Shown: in pieces, positions 1 to 9,203 of the stretch | Layout of the letters: every line of letters starts with the position of its first letter | Numbering within the stretch: position 1 is the first letter of the stretch | DNA from: Pseudomonas sp. FEN | GTDB taxonomy: Bacteria > Pseudomonadota > Gammaproteobacteria > Pseudomonadales > Pseudomonadaceae | DNA length: 64,000 bases | Reading direction: 5' to 3' | Assembly: GCF_904067045.1 (NCBI RefSeq) | Contig: NZ_CAJFDC010000033.1 | Span: 161,110-225,109, forward strand | The notes under the pieces: generated by a model | The model's input: only the letters and a program-made list of their open reading frames with translations | Told to the model about the DNA's origin: nothing | The model's database searches: none | Translations under genes and position numbers: made by a program

Positions 1-91
1 CGCGGTCATTGATCAGCGCGGCGCTGCCCATGTCGTCGATGACGCCGTGAGCCTCGATCGCGCTCCGGGGTTCATTGGAAAGATCGACCAT
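1..91 (-). CDS. N-terminal fragment of a glycoside hydrolase family 15-like protein (runs off the window)
   Basis: Only the first 30 codons are inside the window. They read from an ATG at 91 preceded by GGAG at a good distance. The peptide contains an 'IEAHGVIDDMGSAALINDR' stretch that resembles the start of GH15-type (trehalase/glucoamylase-like) proteins, which begin with a '..IGD..SAALV..DG' segment. Assignment rests on this short match only. An alternative is any protein with a similar N-terminus; the rest of the gene would settle it. Confidence 0.45.
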   Translation of the reverse strand, partial: MVDLSNEPRSAIEAHGVIDDMGSAALINDR

Positions 92-199
92 GGCCGCGAA
101 ACTCCGGGTAGAGAGGCATGCTGCTGTCGGCGCATGCGTTTTGCATGCACTTACCTGAGCTGACTGGCATTCCCGGGCGGAGTTCAGGCGAGTCGGGGC

Positions 200-595
200 T
201 TATTGCTCCGGTTCGCTGGATGGCGCCGGGTCAGCGCCATAGTGCTGGCCCAGTTCGACACGTTTTTCCTCGACCCAGCCGGTGAAGTCGTCACCGTCCT
301 TGGCGATGTACATGACCTGGGCCCAGCCGTCCTCGGTGCTGGCATACACCGTGAGGCCGTCGCCGGGAACGACGAAGACCTTCTTGGTGATACAGGCGCT
401 GTTGGGGGCGCTGTGGAAATACGCCCGGCCCTGGCCGATGACCTTGCCTTCGACGGGTGGGCGGTAGCTGCCAGCTTCGACATTGGCTTTTTCATGCAGG
501 GCGGCGCAATCGATGGCGGCTTCGGCCGCCTGGGTCCAGGGCGAGAGGCTCAGCAGCAGGCAGGCAAGGGGGAGCTGGCGGGCGGTGCGTTCCAT
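200..595 (-). CDS. Small secreted protein with an SH3-like domain
   Basis: 131 aa. Residues 1-23 form a typical signal peptide (hydrophobic LACLLLSLSP core, cleavage near TQA/AEA), so the product is probably periplasmic. The mature part has two cysteines (about C30 and C68) that could pair, followed by a stretch around residues 70-115 (VFVVPGDGLTVYAS..DGWAQVMY..GWVEEKRV) that looks like a bacterial SH3 fold: short strands with Gly-Trp turns. The C-terminus is Pro/Ser/Glu rich. It lies downstream of the 2-hydroxyacid dehydrogenase on the same strand with about 60 bp between. No enzymatic motif is visible and no function is assigned. The start is the ATG just before the signal peptide; its ribosome site is weak. 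Confidence 0.75.
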   Translation of the reverse strand: MERTARQLPLACLLLSLSPWTQAAEAAIDCAALHEKANVEAGSYRPPVEGKVIGQGRAYFHSAPNSACITKKVFVVPGDGLTVYASTEDGWAQVMYIAKDGDDFTGWVEEKRVELGQHYGADPAPSSEPEQ

Positions 596-656
596 ACGGG
601 TGGTTGTCCATCAGGGGTTGTCGGAAGGCGGCGAGCATAATGTACGGACTCGTTGT

Positions 657-1604
657 TTATCCACCGGGAAGGGCCACCGGCGTGAGTACCGGCTGGCCGG
701 AAAAATACGCCAGCAGGTTCTCGACCACCAGTGTCACCGTGGCTTCGGAGGCCTCTGGCGACAGGCCGGCCACATGGGGTGTCAGCACTACGTTGGGCAA
801 GCCCTTGAGGACCTCCGGTACGTTCGGTTCATCGTCGAACACGTCCAGTGCGGCGCCAGCGAGGCGGTCCTGCTGGAGCGCGTCCACCAGGTCGTCGGTC
901 ACCACCACGCTGGCGCGGGCAATATTGACCAGGAACCCCCGCGGCCCCAGGGCTTCAAGGGCCTGTCGGCCGATCAGACCATGGGTGCCGGCGCCGCCCG
1001 GCGTGGCGATGATCAGGAAGTCGGAGGCCAGTGCCAGTTCGGTGATCGTGGCGCAATAGTGATAGTCGATATCCGGGCGCGGATGCCGGTTGTGATAGCT
1101 CACCGTCATATCGAACCCCTGGGCCGCGCGTTGGGCAATCGCCTGGCCCACCGCGCCCATGCCGAGGATACCCAGGCGCTTGCCGGCCAGCGATGGGCGC
1201 GTCAGCTTGCGCCACTCGCCGCGGCGCACCGAGGCATCGGCCCGGGGAATATCCCGGACCAGCGACAGCAGCAGGGCCATGGCGTGATCGGCCACGGGCG
1301 CGGCGTTGGCACCGGCACCGTTGGTCACGACGATGCCGCGTTGCGCCGCGGCGTGCAGGTCGACCTTTTCATAGCCGGCACCGAGCACGCAGATGATCTC
1401 GAGCTTGGGCAGGGCAGCCATTTCATCGGCGAACAGCCCCAGCGGGCCGCGGGTCAGCACGATGTTGATGCGCTCGCCATGGCTCGCGATGGCTTCCGCG
1501 CGCAGGGCTGTGGTCGGTGCCAGGATCAGTTCGAAGCCGTGCTTCTGGATGATCGGCAGGTAGTCGTTGACGCTTTCCACGAGGACCAGCACCACGTTGC
1601 TCAT
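657..1604 (-). CDS. D-isomer-specific 2-hydroxyacid dehydrogenase (glyoxylate/hydroxypyruvate reductase type)
   Basis: 315 aa, the usual length of the family. It should reduce 2-oxoacids such as glyoxylate or hydroxypyruvate with NAD(P)H in the cytoplasm. The Rossmann nucleotide-binding motif LGILGMGAVGQAIAQR lies at about residues 145-160, the substrate-binding Arg region is NIARASVV, and the catalytic His is in LTPHVAG near residue 285. Start ATG at 1604 has GGAGAAAC in front of it. The gene stands between a small secreted protein and an efflux operon on the same strand but is separated from both by 60-135 bp, so it may be its own unit. Exact substrate is not readable from sequence. Confidence 0.88.
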   Translation of the reverse strand: MSNVVLVLVESVNDYLPIIQKHGFELILAPTTALRAEAIASHGERINIVLTRGPLGLFADEMAALPKLEIICVLGAGYEKVDLHAAAQRGIVVTNGAGANAAPVADHAMALLLSLVRDIPRADASVRRGEWRKLTRPSLAGKRLGILGMGAVGQAIAQRAAQGFDMTVSYHNRHPRPDIDYHYCATITELALASDFLIIATPGGAGTHGLIGRQALEALGPRGFLVNIARASVVVTDDLVDALQQDRLAGAALDVFDDEPNVPEVLKGLPNVVLTPHVAGLSPEASEATVTLVVENLLAYFSGQPVLTPVALPGG

Positions 1605-1739
1605 GTGTTTCTCCGGGCCGTATCGATCAAGTATGACCGTGGGCTCTCGCCCCGCCGGTCATTGAGCTCAATGGTCGATGCTGTGGTGGATGAGTTCAAG
1701 CATTTCTCGTGGACAATCGCTTCGTCAAGGCCATCGGAA

Positions 1740-3290
1740 TCAATGCGCTTCCCCAGCCTTGATCCCCGCCGGCAGCGCCTTGGTCAACAGTACCGACAAC
1801 ATGCTGATCCCCAGGGCGATCCCGACAAAATGGAAGGCGTCGTTGTAGGCCATGATCGACGCCTGCTGATGGGTGATCTCGCTCAGCTTGCCCAGCGCCG
1901 CGCCGTCGCTGCCCAGCTTGTCCGAAAGCAGCGCGAGGCGCTCGGCCACTTGCGGATTGCCGGGCACGACCGCCTCACGCAAGTAGTCGAAATACTCCTT
2001 GGTCCGCGCATCCAGCAAGGTGGCGAGCAGGGCGATGCCGATAGCCCCACCGAGGTTGCGCAGGATGTTGAACAGGCTCGACGCCGACCCCGCATCCTCG
2101 GGCAGGATATAAGCGGTGGCGATCAGCGAGATGGTCACCATGATCAGCGGCTGGCCGAGGGCCCGGATGATCTGGATCTGGTTGAATTGCGGGCCGGCGA
2201 AGTCCGGGTTGAGTACCCCGGAGGAAAAACTCGCCAGGCCGAACAAGCCGAAACCCAGGGTGCAGAGCAGCTTCGGCGAGACGAATTTCATCAGTTTGGG
2301 CACCAGCGGGATCAGGAACAACTGTGGCACCCCCATCCACATGATCACCTCGCCGATCTGCAGGGCGTTGTAGTTCTGGATCTGCGCCAGGTACAGCGGC
2401 AGCAGGTAGATCGAGCCATACAAGCCCACGCCCATGCCCAGGCTGGCAATGCTGGACAGGCCGAAGTTGCGGTTTTGCAGGATGCGCAGGTTGATCAGCG
2501 GGTGAGGTTTGGACAGTTGCAGAATGACGAAGGTGATCAGGCTCAGCAGGGCAATGCTGCCCAGCGTCACGATCAGGTTCGACTCCAGCCAGTCCTTGCG
2601 ATGACCTTCCTCGAGGAACACTTGCAGGCAGCCCAGGCCAATGCCGAGGCTGACGATCCCGGCGTAGTCGGTGCTCTTGAGCAGTTCCCAATGGGCTTCT
2701 TTCTTCTCCAGGCCATAGAGCAGGCCGCCGATCATGATCAGGCCGGGCGGGATGTTGATGTAGAAAATGTACTGCCAGCCCCAGTTTTCCGTGAGCCAGC
2801 CGCCGAGGGTCGGGCCTATGGAGGGGGCAAAGGTGGCGGTCATGGCGAACATCGCCATGCCCTTGGCGCGGTGGTGTTCCGGCAGCTTGATCAGGGTCAG
2901 GGTGAATGCCAGCGGAATCAGCGCGCCGCCGGTAAAGCCCTGCATTGCGCGGAACACGATCATGCTTTCCAGGCTCCAGGCCATGGAGCAGAGCATGGAC
3001 GAGGCGAGGAACCCCAGCGAGACCCAGACCGCCAGGCGCCGCGCCGAGAGCAATTGCACCAGCCAGGCGGTGAGGGGAATCATGATGATTTCCGCCACCA
3101 GGTAGGAGGTGGAGATCCATGAGCCTTCTTCCAGGGTCGCGGACAGGGCGCCCTGGATATCCTTGAGCGAGGAGTTGGTGATCTGGATATCGAGCACCGC
3201 CATGAAGGCGCCCAGCATCACGCTCATCACCGCGATCCAGTCCCGGCGGGTCGGCTCGCCCGCTGGCCGGATCAGTTGATCACCGGCCAT
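1740..3290 (-). CDS. EmrB-type multidrug efflux MFS transporter (DHA2 family, 14 TM)
   Basis: 516 aa inner-membrane proton antiporter. The first helix carries the DHA2 signature around 'LGAFMAVLDIQITNSSL', and the 'FAPSIGPTLGGWL' segment in TM5 matches the family motif C of drug antiporters. About 14 hydrophobic segments can be counted. Its start codon overlaps the 3' end of the upstream HlyD/EmrA-like gene by 11 bp, so the two are translationally coupled and should form a tripartite pump with an outer-membrane channel encoded elsewhere. Substrate unknown; typical clients are hydrophobic antibiotics or uncouplers. Confidence 0.9.
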   Translation of the reverse strand: MAGDQLIRPAGEPTRRDWIAVMSVMLGAFMAVLDIQITNSSLKDIQGALSATLEEGSWISTSYLVAEIIMIPLTAWLVQLLSARRLAVWVSLGFLASSMLCSMAWSLESMIVFRAMQGFTGGALIPLAFTLTLIKLPEHHRAKGMAMFAMTATFAPSIGPTLGGWLTENWGWQYIFYINIPPGLIMIGGLLYGLEKKEAHWELLKSTDYAGIVSLGIGLGCLQVFLEEGHRKDWLESNLIVTLGSIALLSLITFVILQLSKPHPLINLRILQNRNFGLSSIASLGMGVGLYGSIYLLPLYLAQIQNYNALQIGEVIMWMGVPQLFLIPLVPKLMKFVSPKLLCTLGFGLFGLASFSSGVLNPDFAGPQFNQIQIIRALGQPLIMVTISLIATAYILPEDAGSASSLFNILRNLGGAIGIALLATLLDARTKEYFDYLREAVVPGNPQVAERLALLSDKLGSDGAALGKLSEITHQQASIMAYNDAFHFVGIALGISMLSVLLTKALPAGIKAGEAH

Positions 3291-4344
3291 GCTGGGTGTC
3301 GAGGATATCGACCTTCACGGTCACCGACATGCCCGGGCGGATCCTGCCTTGCAGCGGATTGTCGGCGGCAAAGGTCAGCTTGACCGGAATGCGTTGTACC
3401 ACCTTGGTGAAGTTACCGGTGGCGTTGTCCGGCGGCAGCAGGCTGAATTGGGCGCCGGAGGCGGCGAACAGGCTCTCGACCCGGCCCTGGATCGGCGTGT
3501 CCGCATAGGCGTCGAAGAGCAGGGTGGCGCTCTGGCCCGGTAGCATGTGGCCGATCTGGGTTTCCTTGAAGTTGGCCTGGACCCAGATGTCCTGGTCCGG
3601 GACGATGGACAGCAGGTAGGCGCCGGTCTGCACATATTGGCCGTTGCGCGCCGCGCGCTGGCCGACGAGGCCGCTGATGGGCGCGTGGATTTCGCTGCGG
3701 GTCAGGTTCAGTTCGGCTTGGGCCAGGTCGGCACGGGCATTGGCGATCTGCGCGTCGAGGCGCTTGAGCTCGGCGCTCAGGGCGTTGACCTGCTGACGCT
3801 GGCTTTGCAGGTCGGCCTGGGCCTTGGCCACTTGCGAGCGGGCGATGTGGTTGTCGGCTGAGAGGGTGGTGACCCGTTCCTCCGAAACATAGCCGGGCTT
3901 GCGCAAGGTCTGGGCGCGGTTCAGGTCGAGCTGCGCACGGCCGAGGCTGGCCTGGCTGGAGGCCACCTGGGCATCGGCGGCGGCGATCAGGCTGGCTTGC
4001 TGGGTCAGCTTGCTCTGGGCCTGCAGTCGTTCGGCTTCACGGGTGGCGAGGGTGGCATTGGCACGGTCGACGGCGAGCTGGAAGTCGGCGCCTTCGAGCC
4101 GGACCAGCAACTGGCCCTTTTCCACATGCTGGTTGTCCGTCACCAGTACCTGGTCGATGCGTGCGCTCAACTGGCTGGAGACCCGGGTGATCTCGCCCTG
4201 GACATAGGCATTATCGGTGCTTTCATAAAAGCGCCCCTTGAAGAACCACTGAGCGAAAAAACCAGAGGCAATCAGCAGGACCAGGAACAGGAAAATAGAC
4301 AATCGACGCTTGAGTTGAGCGGGCATGGGCAGGCAACACATCAA
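3280..4344 (-). CDS. EmrA/HlyD-family periplasmic adaptor subunit
   Basis: 354 aa membrane-fusion protein. A single N-terminal anchor (about residues 14-33, FLFLVLLIASGFFAQWFF) is followed by the first half of a lipoyl domain (TDNAYVQGEITRVSS), a long alpha-helical hairpin of Ala/Gln/Arg-rich heptads (about 85-200), the second lipoyl half (IHAPISGLVGQRAARNGQYV) and a beta-barrel with QANFKETQIGHMLPGQ. The order is diagnostic for EmrA-type adaptors. It is first in a two-gene operon with the EmrB-type transporter. The reported start is a TTG at 4344; ATGs at 4341 and 4326 are in frame and the true start is uncertain because no clear ribosome site precedes any of them. It is divergent from gltX across about 225 bp. 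Confidence 0.88.
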   Translation of the reverse strand: MMCCLPMPAQLKRRLSIFLFLVLLIASGFFAQWFFKGRFYESTDNAYVQGEITRVSSQLSARIDQVLVTDNQHVEKGQLLVRLEGADFQLAVDRANATLATREAERLQAQSKLTQQASLIAAADAQVASSQASLGRAQLDLNRAQTLRKPGYVSEERVTTLSADNHIARSQVAKAQADLQSQRQQVNALSAELKRLDAQIANARADLAQAELNLTRSEIHAPISGLVGQRAARNGQYVQTGAYLLSIVPDQDIWVQANFKETQIGHMLPGQSATLLFDAYADTPIQGRVESLFAASGAQFSLLPPDNATGNFTKVVQRIPVKLTFAADNPLQGRIRPGMSVTVKVDILDTQHGR

Positions 4345-4568
4345 ATGTAAGTGAATTTTACGGTAGCCGAATCTGGCACAGCAGTCCCAGCGGGTAAATG
4401 CTGCTGCTGGAGAAAGCCCGGCTTTTGGGGCCTGGCGCCATTTTTAGACCAGAGCTTGGCTTATATGCCCTCTACCGGATGCCCTGCGCTGGAGCCTGGA
4501 TGGCTACGCCTGTTACCATTCGCCCTTGTTTTTATCTCGACTGCTTTATCTCGACAATGAGACCGCCC

Positions 4569-6050
4569 ATGACCACCGTTCGCACGCGCATCGCGCCATC
4601 GCCCACCGGCGATCCCCACGTCGGCACCGCCTACATCGCCTTGTTCAACTACTGCTTCGCCAAGCAGCATGGTGGTGAGTTCATCCTGCGCATCGAGGAC
4701 ACCGATCAGTTGCGTTCGACCCGCGAGTCCGAGCAGCAGATTTTCGATGCCCTGAACTGGCTGGGTATCACCTGGTCCGAAGGACCGGATGTCGGTGGTC
4801 CCCACGGCCCGTATCGGCAGAGCGAGCGTAGCGAGATCTATAAGCAATACACCCAGCAACTGGTGGACATGGGCCATGCCTTCCCGTGTTTCTGCACCGC
4901 TGAAGAGCTGGACCAGATGCGCGCCGAGCAGATGGCTCGTGGCGAGACCCCGCGTTACGATGGCCGCGCGCTGCTGCTGTCGAAGGAAGAAGTGGCCCGC
5001 CGCCTGGCGGCCGGCGAACCCCATGTGATCCGCATGAAGGTACCGAGCGAAGGCGTCTGCGTGGTGCCGGACATGCTCCGTGGCGACGTCGAGATCCCGT
5101 GGGACCGCATGGACATGCAGGTGCTGATGAAGACCGACGGCCTGCCGACCTACTTCCTGGCCAACGTGGTCGACGACCACCTGATGGGCATCACCCACGT
5201 GCTGCGTGGCGAAGAGTGGCTGCCGTCGGCGCCCAAACTGATTCTGCTCTACGAATATTTCGGCTGGGAACAGCCGCAGCTGTGCTACATGCCGCTGCTG
5301 CGCAACCCGGACAAGAGCAAGCTGTCCAAGCGCAAGAACCCGACTTCGGTGACTTTCTACGAGCGCATGGGCTTCATGCCCGAGGCGATGCTCAACTACC
5401 TGGGCCGCATGGGCTGGTCGATGCCCGACGAGCGCGAGAAGTTCTCGTTAGAGGAAATGGTCGAGCACTTCGACCTGTCCCGTGTATCCCTGGGCGGGCC
5501 GATCTTCGATATCGAGAAGCTGTCCTGGCTCAACGGCCAGTGGCTGCGTGATCTGCCTCTGGAAGAGTTCGCCGCCCGCCTGCGGAAGTGGGCGTTCAAT
5601 CCGGACTACCTGATGAAGATCGCGCCGCTGGTCCAGGGCCGGGTCGAAACCTTCAGTCAGGTCGCGCCGTTGGCGAACTTTTTCTTTGCCGGTGGCTTGC
5701 CGCTGGATGCCAGGCTGTTCGAGCACAAGAAGCTTTCGGCCGATGACGTGCGCAAGTTGATGCAGTTGCTCCTGTGGAAGCTGGAGAGCCTGCGCCAGTG
5801 GGAAAAGGACAGCATCACCGCGACCATCCAGGCGGTGGTCGACTCCCTGGAGTTGAAGCTGCGCGATGCCATGCCGCTGATGTTCGCCGCGATTACCGGG
5901 CAGGCCAGTTCGGTGTCGGTGCTTGATGCCATGGAGATCATTGGCCCGGATCTCACGCGTTTCCGTCTGCGCCAGGCCCTGGATTTGCTCGGTGGGGTAT
6001 CGAAGAAAGAAAACAAGGAATGGGAAAAGCTGCTGGGCGCGATTGCCTGA
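4569..6050 (+). CDS. gltX: Glutamyl-tRNA synthetase
   Basis: 493 aa class I aminoacyl-tRNA synthetase that charges tRNA-Glu; two tRNA-Glu genes follow within 1 kb. The HIGH-type motif is in APSPTGDPHVG at residues 9-19, and the KMSKS-type loop is KSKLSKRKNP near residue 245. The open frame extends upstream to 4398, but the ATG at 4569 gives the canonical N-terminus MTTVRTRIAPSP and the standard length; an in-frame ATG at 4557 would add only four residues. The anticodon-binding C-terminal region is complete. A weak C/G-rich hairpin lies at about 6091-6112 downstream. Confidence 0.96.
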   Translation: MTTVRTRIAPSPTGDPHVGTAYIALFNYCFAKQHGGEFILRIEDTDQLRSTRESEQQIFDALNWLGITWSEGPDVGGPHGPYRQSERSEIYKQYTQQLVDMGHAFPCFCTAEELDQMRAEQMARGETPRYDGRALLLSKEEVARRLAAGEPHVIRMKVPSEGVCVVPDMLRGDVEIPWDRMDMQVLMKTDGLPTYFLANVVDDHLMGITHVLRGEEWLPSAPKLILLYEYFGWEQPQLCYMPLLRNPDKSKLSKRKNPTSVTFYERMGFMPEAMLNYLGRMGWSMPDEREKFSLEEMVEHFDLSRVSLGGPIFDIEKLSWLNGQWLRDLPLEEFAARLRKWAFNPDYLMKIAPLVQGRVETFSQVAPLANFFFAGGLPLDARLFEHKKLSADDVRKLMQLLLWKLESLRQWEKDSITATIQAVVDSLELKLRDAMPLMFAAITGQASSVSVLDAMEIIGPDLTRFRLRQALDLLGGVSKKENKEWEKLLGAIA

Positions 6051-6169
6051 TCAGCGACAAGGGCCGCTTGCGAAGGTGGCCTTGAAGGGTTTACCCCCGG
6101 TTTTACCGGGGCAGGGCGGTAAGTGGTTGTTATGCCGACAAAAAACTTTCAAAAAGTTTGAAAATAAGT

Positions 6170-6198
6170 TTGACAGCTCCCCGATACGCCCTTAAGAT
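6170..6198 (+). promoter_or_regulatory. Sigma-70 promoter of the tRNA-Ala/tRNA-Glu block
   Basis: TTGACA at 6170-6175, a 17-bp spacer, then TAAGAT at 6193-6198. The tRNA-Ala gene starts 22 bp further on, and the discriminator is GC rich (TCGCCCCGTC), as is usual for stringently controlled stable-RNA promoters. An AT-rich stretch (AAAACTTTCAAAAAGTTTG) immediately upstream could act as an UP element. Confidence 0.7.
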
Positions 6199-6219
6199 TC
6201 GCCCCGTCCTCACCGATGA

Positions 6220-6295
<76 letters not shown>

Positions 6296-6440
6296 ATTTA
6301 CACTTCAAGGCCTGGCCACACCGGTTTTGGAGTTGTTGTAGGAGCCAGCTTGCTGGCGATGATATCGACGCGGTTTTCTATTAAGCCGCATCGCCTGGAT
6401 CGCCAGCAGGCTGGTTCCTGCAGAAGTTAGAAGGGTTTGC

Positions 6441-6516
6441 GTCCCCTTCGTCTAGTGGCCTAGGACACCGCCCTTTCACGGCGGTAACAGGGGTTCGAGT
6501 CCCCTAGGGGACGCCA
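6441..6516 (+). tRNA. tRNA-Glu (anticodon TTC)
   Basis: 76 nt including CCA, with acceptor GTCCCCT pairing AGGGGAC and anticodon loop CCTTTCAC giving TTC. It lies downstream of gltX, whose product charges it. Confidence 0.97.
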
Positions 6517-6573
6517 GTTTTACAGAAGCGATGTTGCAGGTTGATGTCGCTCCGCCTCCGAGGCGAAAAATCC

Positions 6574-6649
<76 letters not shown>

Positions 6650-6793
6650 ATTTACACTTCAAGGTCTGGCCACACCGACCTTGAAGCTGTAGGACCAGCA
6701 GCTTACTGGTGATGATATCGGCGCGGTGTTTTGTTAAACCGGATCGCCTGGATTGCCAGCAAGTTGGATCCTGCAGAAGTTAGAAGGGTTTGT

Positions 6794-6869
6794 GTCCCCT
6801 TCGTCTAGTGGCCTAGGACACCGCCCTTTCACGGCGGTAACAGGGGTTCGAGTCCCCTAGGGGACGCCA
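6794..6869 (+). tRNA. tRNA-Glu (anticodon TTC), second copy
   Basis: Identical to the copy at 6441-6516. A strong terminator hairpin follows within 30 bp, so the four tRNAs are probably one transcript. Confidence 0.97.
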
Positions 6870-6895
6870 CGATTGCCCGCTCTGCGGGATTTTAT

Positions 6896-6933
6896 AAGGG
6901 TCATTCAATTCTTGAATGACCCTTTTGTTTTTC
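6896..6933 (+). terminator. Rho-independent terminator after the tRNA block
   Basis: AAGGGTCATTCAA, a 3-nt loop, then TTGAATGACCCTT (6896-6924): a 13-bp perfect stem followed by TTGTTTTTC. Confidence 0.9.
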
Positions 6934-7073
6934 TGGCGTTTGGCCCTTTGCCCCTGCCTTCCATTCCTTGATAGCCATGCCTTCATACCCGGGACTCGGA
7001 CCAGTGGTCAAAATAAAACCTTGCGGAAAAATATTATGCGAATAATATTTCACTGTAATGTCTGGAGGTAGCA

Positions 7074-7613
7074 ATGAGCGACAAGAAAGCGCAAACCCGC
7101 GAGCGCATCCTGCAGGCTGCCAGTAACGCCCTGATCCAGCGCGGCCCGGTCGAGCCGAGTGTCAGTGAAGTGATGAGCGCCGCCGGTTTGACCGTGGGTG
7201 GTTTCTACGCGCACTTCGAGAGCAAGGACGCGCTGATGCTGGAAGCGTTCAAGCAATTGCTCGCCCAGCGTCGGGTCAGGATGAGCGAGGTTGACAGTCA
7301 GTTGCCGGGAGAGGAGCGGCGTGCCCTGCTCGCGGCGTTCTATCTGTCGCGCAAACACCGTGACGCGGTCCAGCAGGCGTGCCCGATCCCCTCGATCGTC
7401 GGTGAGATGGGCAACCTGCCGGAGTGTTTTCGCGAGGCGCTGAACGAGCATGTGGAACTGATGGTGGCGCACCTGGCGGGCAGTCCCGAGGACACTGACA
7501 AGGCCCTGGCCGATATCGCCCTGATGATCGGTGGACTGGCCATGGCCCGGGCGTTGGGGCCGGGCGAGTTGTCCGATCGACTGCTGCGTGCCGCCAAAAC
7601 GGCGGTGATCTGA
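7074..7613 (+). CDS. TetR/AcrR-family transcriptional regulator
   Basis: 179 aa. The N-terminal helix-turn-helix is typical of the family: TRERILQAASNALIQRG, then EVMSAAGLTVGGFYAHFESKDAL (residues about 35-57). The C-terminal ligand-binding half has one Cys (QQACPIPS) and the GNLPECFREA region found in TetR regulators of this subgroup. Ribosome site GGAGGT lies 6 nt before the ATG. The neighbour downstream, 50 bp away, is a hotdog thioesterase on the same strand, a possible target together with itself. Ligand unknown. Confidence 0.88.
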   Translation: MSDKKAQTRERILQAASNALIQRGPVEPSVSEVMSAAGLTVGGFYAHFESKDALMLEAFKQLLAQRRVRMSEVDSQLPGEERRALLAAFYLSRKHRDAVQQACPIPSIVGEMGNLPECFREALNEHVELMVAHLAGSPEDTDKALADIALMIGGLAMARALGPGELSDRLLRAAKTAVI

Positions 7614-7663
7614 AGGATGTTCCGTTACACTGCCGCGGTCTTTGATTCGACCGGGAGTGGTAC

Positions 7664-8098
7664 ATGAGCTGGGATCTGGCGACACCCTTCATCCTTGATT
7701 TGCAGGTGGCCGACGAGGATATCGACGGCCTCGGGCATGCCAACAATGCGGTGTATGTCGCCTGGCTGGAGCGTTGTGCCTGGCGTCACTCGCAGCGCCT
7801 GGGCCTGGACCTTGCCGAGTACCGGCGCCTGGACCGGGCCATGGCGGTGGTCCGTCATGAGATCGACTACCTGGCCGCCGCCTATGAAGGCGACGAGTTG
7901 CAGTTGGCGACCTGGATCGTCGACTGGGACCAGCGCCTGAAAATGACCCGGCGTTTCCAACTGGTCCGTCCCAGTGACAATCTGACCCTGTTGCGCGCGC
8001 AAACCACCTTTGTCTGTATCGAGTTGTCCAGCGGCAAGCCCAAGCGCATGCCGGCGGAATTTCTCGACGGTTACGGGCCCGCCGTGCAGTCGGTCTGA
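7664..8098 (+). CDS. Acyl-CoA thioesterase (hotdog fold, YbgC/FadM-like)
   Basis: 144 aa. The motif VADEDIDGLGHANNAVYVAWLERCAW at about residues 13-38 has the Asp, Gly-His and Asn-Asn-x-x-Tyr pattern of 4-hydroxybenzoyl-CoA-type hotdog thioesterases; the Asp in this motif is the catalytic residue in the family. The rest fits the fold, with RAMAVVRHEIDYL on the central helix side and TTFVCIELSSGKPKRMP near the end. Soluble cytoplasmic enzyme expected to hydrolyse an acyl-CoA; substrate not readable. It follows the TetR gene and may share its transcript. Confidence 0.85.
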   Translation: MSWDLATPFILDLQVADEDIDGLGHANNAVYVAWLERCAWRHSQRLGLDLAEYRRLDRAMAVVRHEIDYLAAAYEGDELQLATWIVDWDQRLKMTRRFQLVRPSDNLTLLRAQTTFVCIELSSGKPKRMPAEFLDGYGPAVQSV

Positions 8099-8190
8099 GG
8101 GCGTACCGGTTTTGTCCGCAACCCCGTAAACTGCCGCACTTTTCCGATGGTCGCTTTTTTCGATGACCGTTTTTTTCTATGAGAGTACCC

Positions 8191-9150
8191 ATGCAAATTG
8201 CCCTGGCACCCATGGAGGGGTTGGTCGACAACATCCTGCGTGATGTGCTGACCCGTGTCGGTGGTATTGACTGGTGTGTCACCGAGTTTATCCGGGTCAA
8301 TGACTCCCTGTTGACGCCTGCCTACTTCCACAAGTTCGCTCCGGAGCTGCTGAGCGAGGCCCGCACGGCTGCCGGCGTGCCGCTGCGGGTGCAACTGCTG
8401 GGCTCCGATCCGGTGTGCCTGGCGGAAAATGCGGCGCTGGCCTGCGAGCTCGGTTCGCAGGTCATCGACCTGAATTTCGGTTGCCCGGCCAAGACCGTGA
8501 ACAAGTCCCGGGGCGGGGCGGTGTTGCTCAAGGAGCCTGAGTTGCTCAATGCCATTGTCGAACAGGTCCGCCGCGCGGTGCCGGCGCATATCCCGGTGAC
8601 GGCCAAGATGCGCCTGGGGTTCGACAGCCCGGATGGGGCGCTGGTTTGTGGCACGGCCTTGGCCGAAGGCGGCGCGGCGCAGATCGTCGTGCATGCCCGG
8701 ACCAAGGTCGACGGCTACAAGCCGCCGGCTCATTGGGAGTGGGTGGCGCGAGTGCAGGAGGTGGTCAAGGTGCCGGTGTTCGCCAATGGCGATATCTGGT
8801 CGGTGGAGGACTGGCGGCGCTGTCGCGAGATCAGCGGCGCCGAGGACATCATGCTGGGTCGTGGCCTGGTATCGCGCCCGGACCTGGCCCGGCAGATCGC
8901 GGCGGCCAGGGCCGGCGAAGAGGTGGTGGCGATGACCTGGGCCGAGTTGCAACCGTTGCTCCGCGACTTCTGGGTGCAAGCGCTGGCGCAGCTTACGCCA
9001 CGCCAGGCCCCTGGTCGCTTGAAGCAGTGGCTGGCGATGTTGACGCGTAATTATCCCGAAGCCGTGGCGCTGTTCGGCATCATGCGCCGCGAGACTGATT
9101 GCGCGACGGTTGGACGTCTGTTGAATGTACCGTTGCCCGAAGCCGCCTGA
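8191..9150 (+). CDS. dusC: tRNA-dihydrouridine synthase (DusC type)
   Basis: 319 aa flavoprotein that reduces uridine in the tRNA D-loop (U16 for DusC). FMN-binding start QIALAPMEGLVDN, the conserved NFGCPAKTVNKSRGGAVLL with the catalytic Cys (about residue 98), the MRLGFD motif, HART and the phosphate-binding GRGLVSRPDL are all present. The start is taken at 8191, where GAGAGT sits 6 nt upstream; an in-frame ATG at 8179 has no ribosome site. Family assignment to DusC instead of DusA/B rests on the short LAPMEGLVDNILRD N-terminus and overall length. Confidence 0.9.
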   Translation: MQIALAPMEGLVDNILRDVLTRVGGIDWCVTEFIRVNDSLLTPAYFHKFAPELLSEARTAAGVPLRVQLLGSDPVCLAENAALACELGSQVIDLNFGCPAKTVNKSRGGAVLLKEPELLNAIVEQVRRAVPAHIPVTAKMRLGFDSPDGALVCGTALAEGGAAQIVVHARTKVDGYKPPAHWEWVARVQEVVKVPVFANGDIWSVEDWRRCREISGAEDIMLGRGLVSRPDLARQIAAARAGEEVVAMTWAELQPLLRDFWVQALAQLTPRQAPGRLKQWLAMLTRNYPEAVALFGIMRRETDCATVGRLLNVPLPEAA

Positions 9151-9168
9151 AAAAATTCACGACGATCT

Positions 9169-9196
9169 CTTGAAATGCCTGGGCGAGTTCCTATCT
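9169..9196 (+). promoter_or_regulatory. Heat-shock (sigma-32 type) promoter of the Hsp20 gene
   Basis: CTTGAAA at 9169-9175 and CCTATCT at 9190-9196, separated by 14 bp, match the sigma-32 pattern CTTGAAA-N11-16-CCCCATnT. This fits the gene it precedes. Confidence 0.65.
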
Positions 9197-9203
9197 AGGG
9201 AGT

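Noticed and set aside
483..3122. 879-codon open frame on the plus strand
   Set aside because: Antisense shadow of the 2-hydroxyacid dehydrogenase and EmrB-like genes, which have clear motifs; the shadow has GC-driven Gln/His/Arg-rich composition and no motif.
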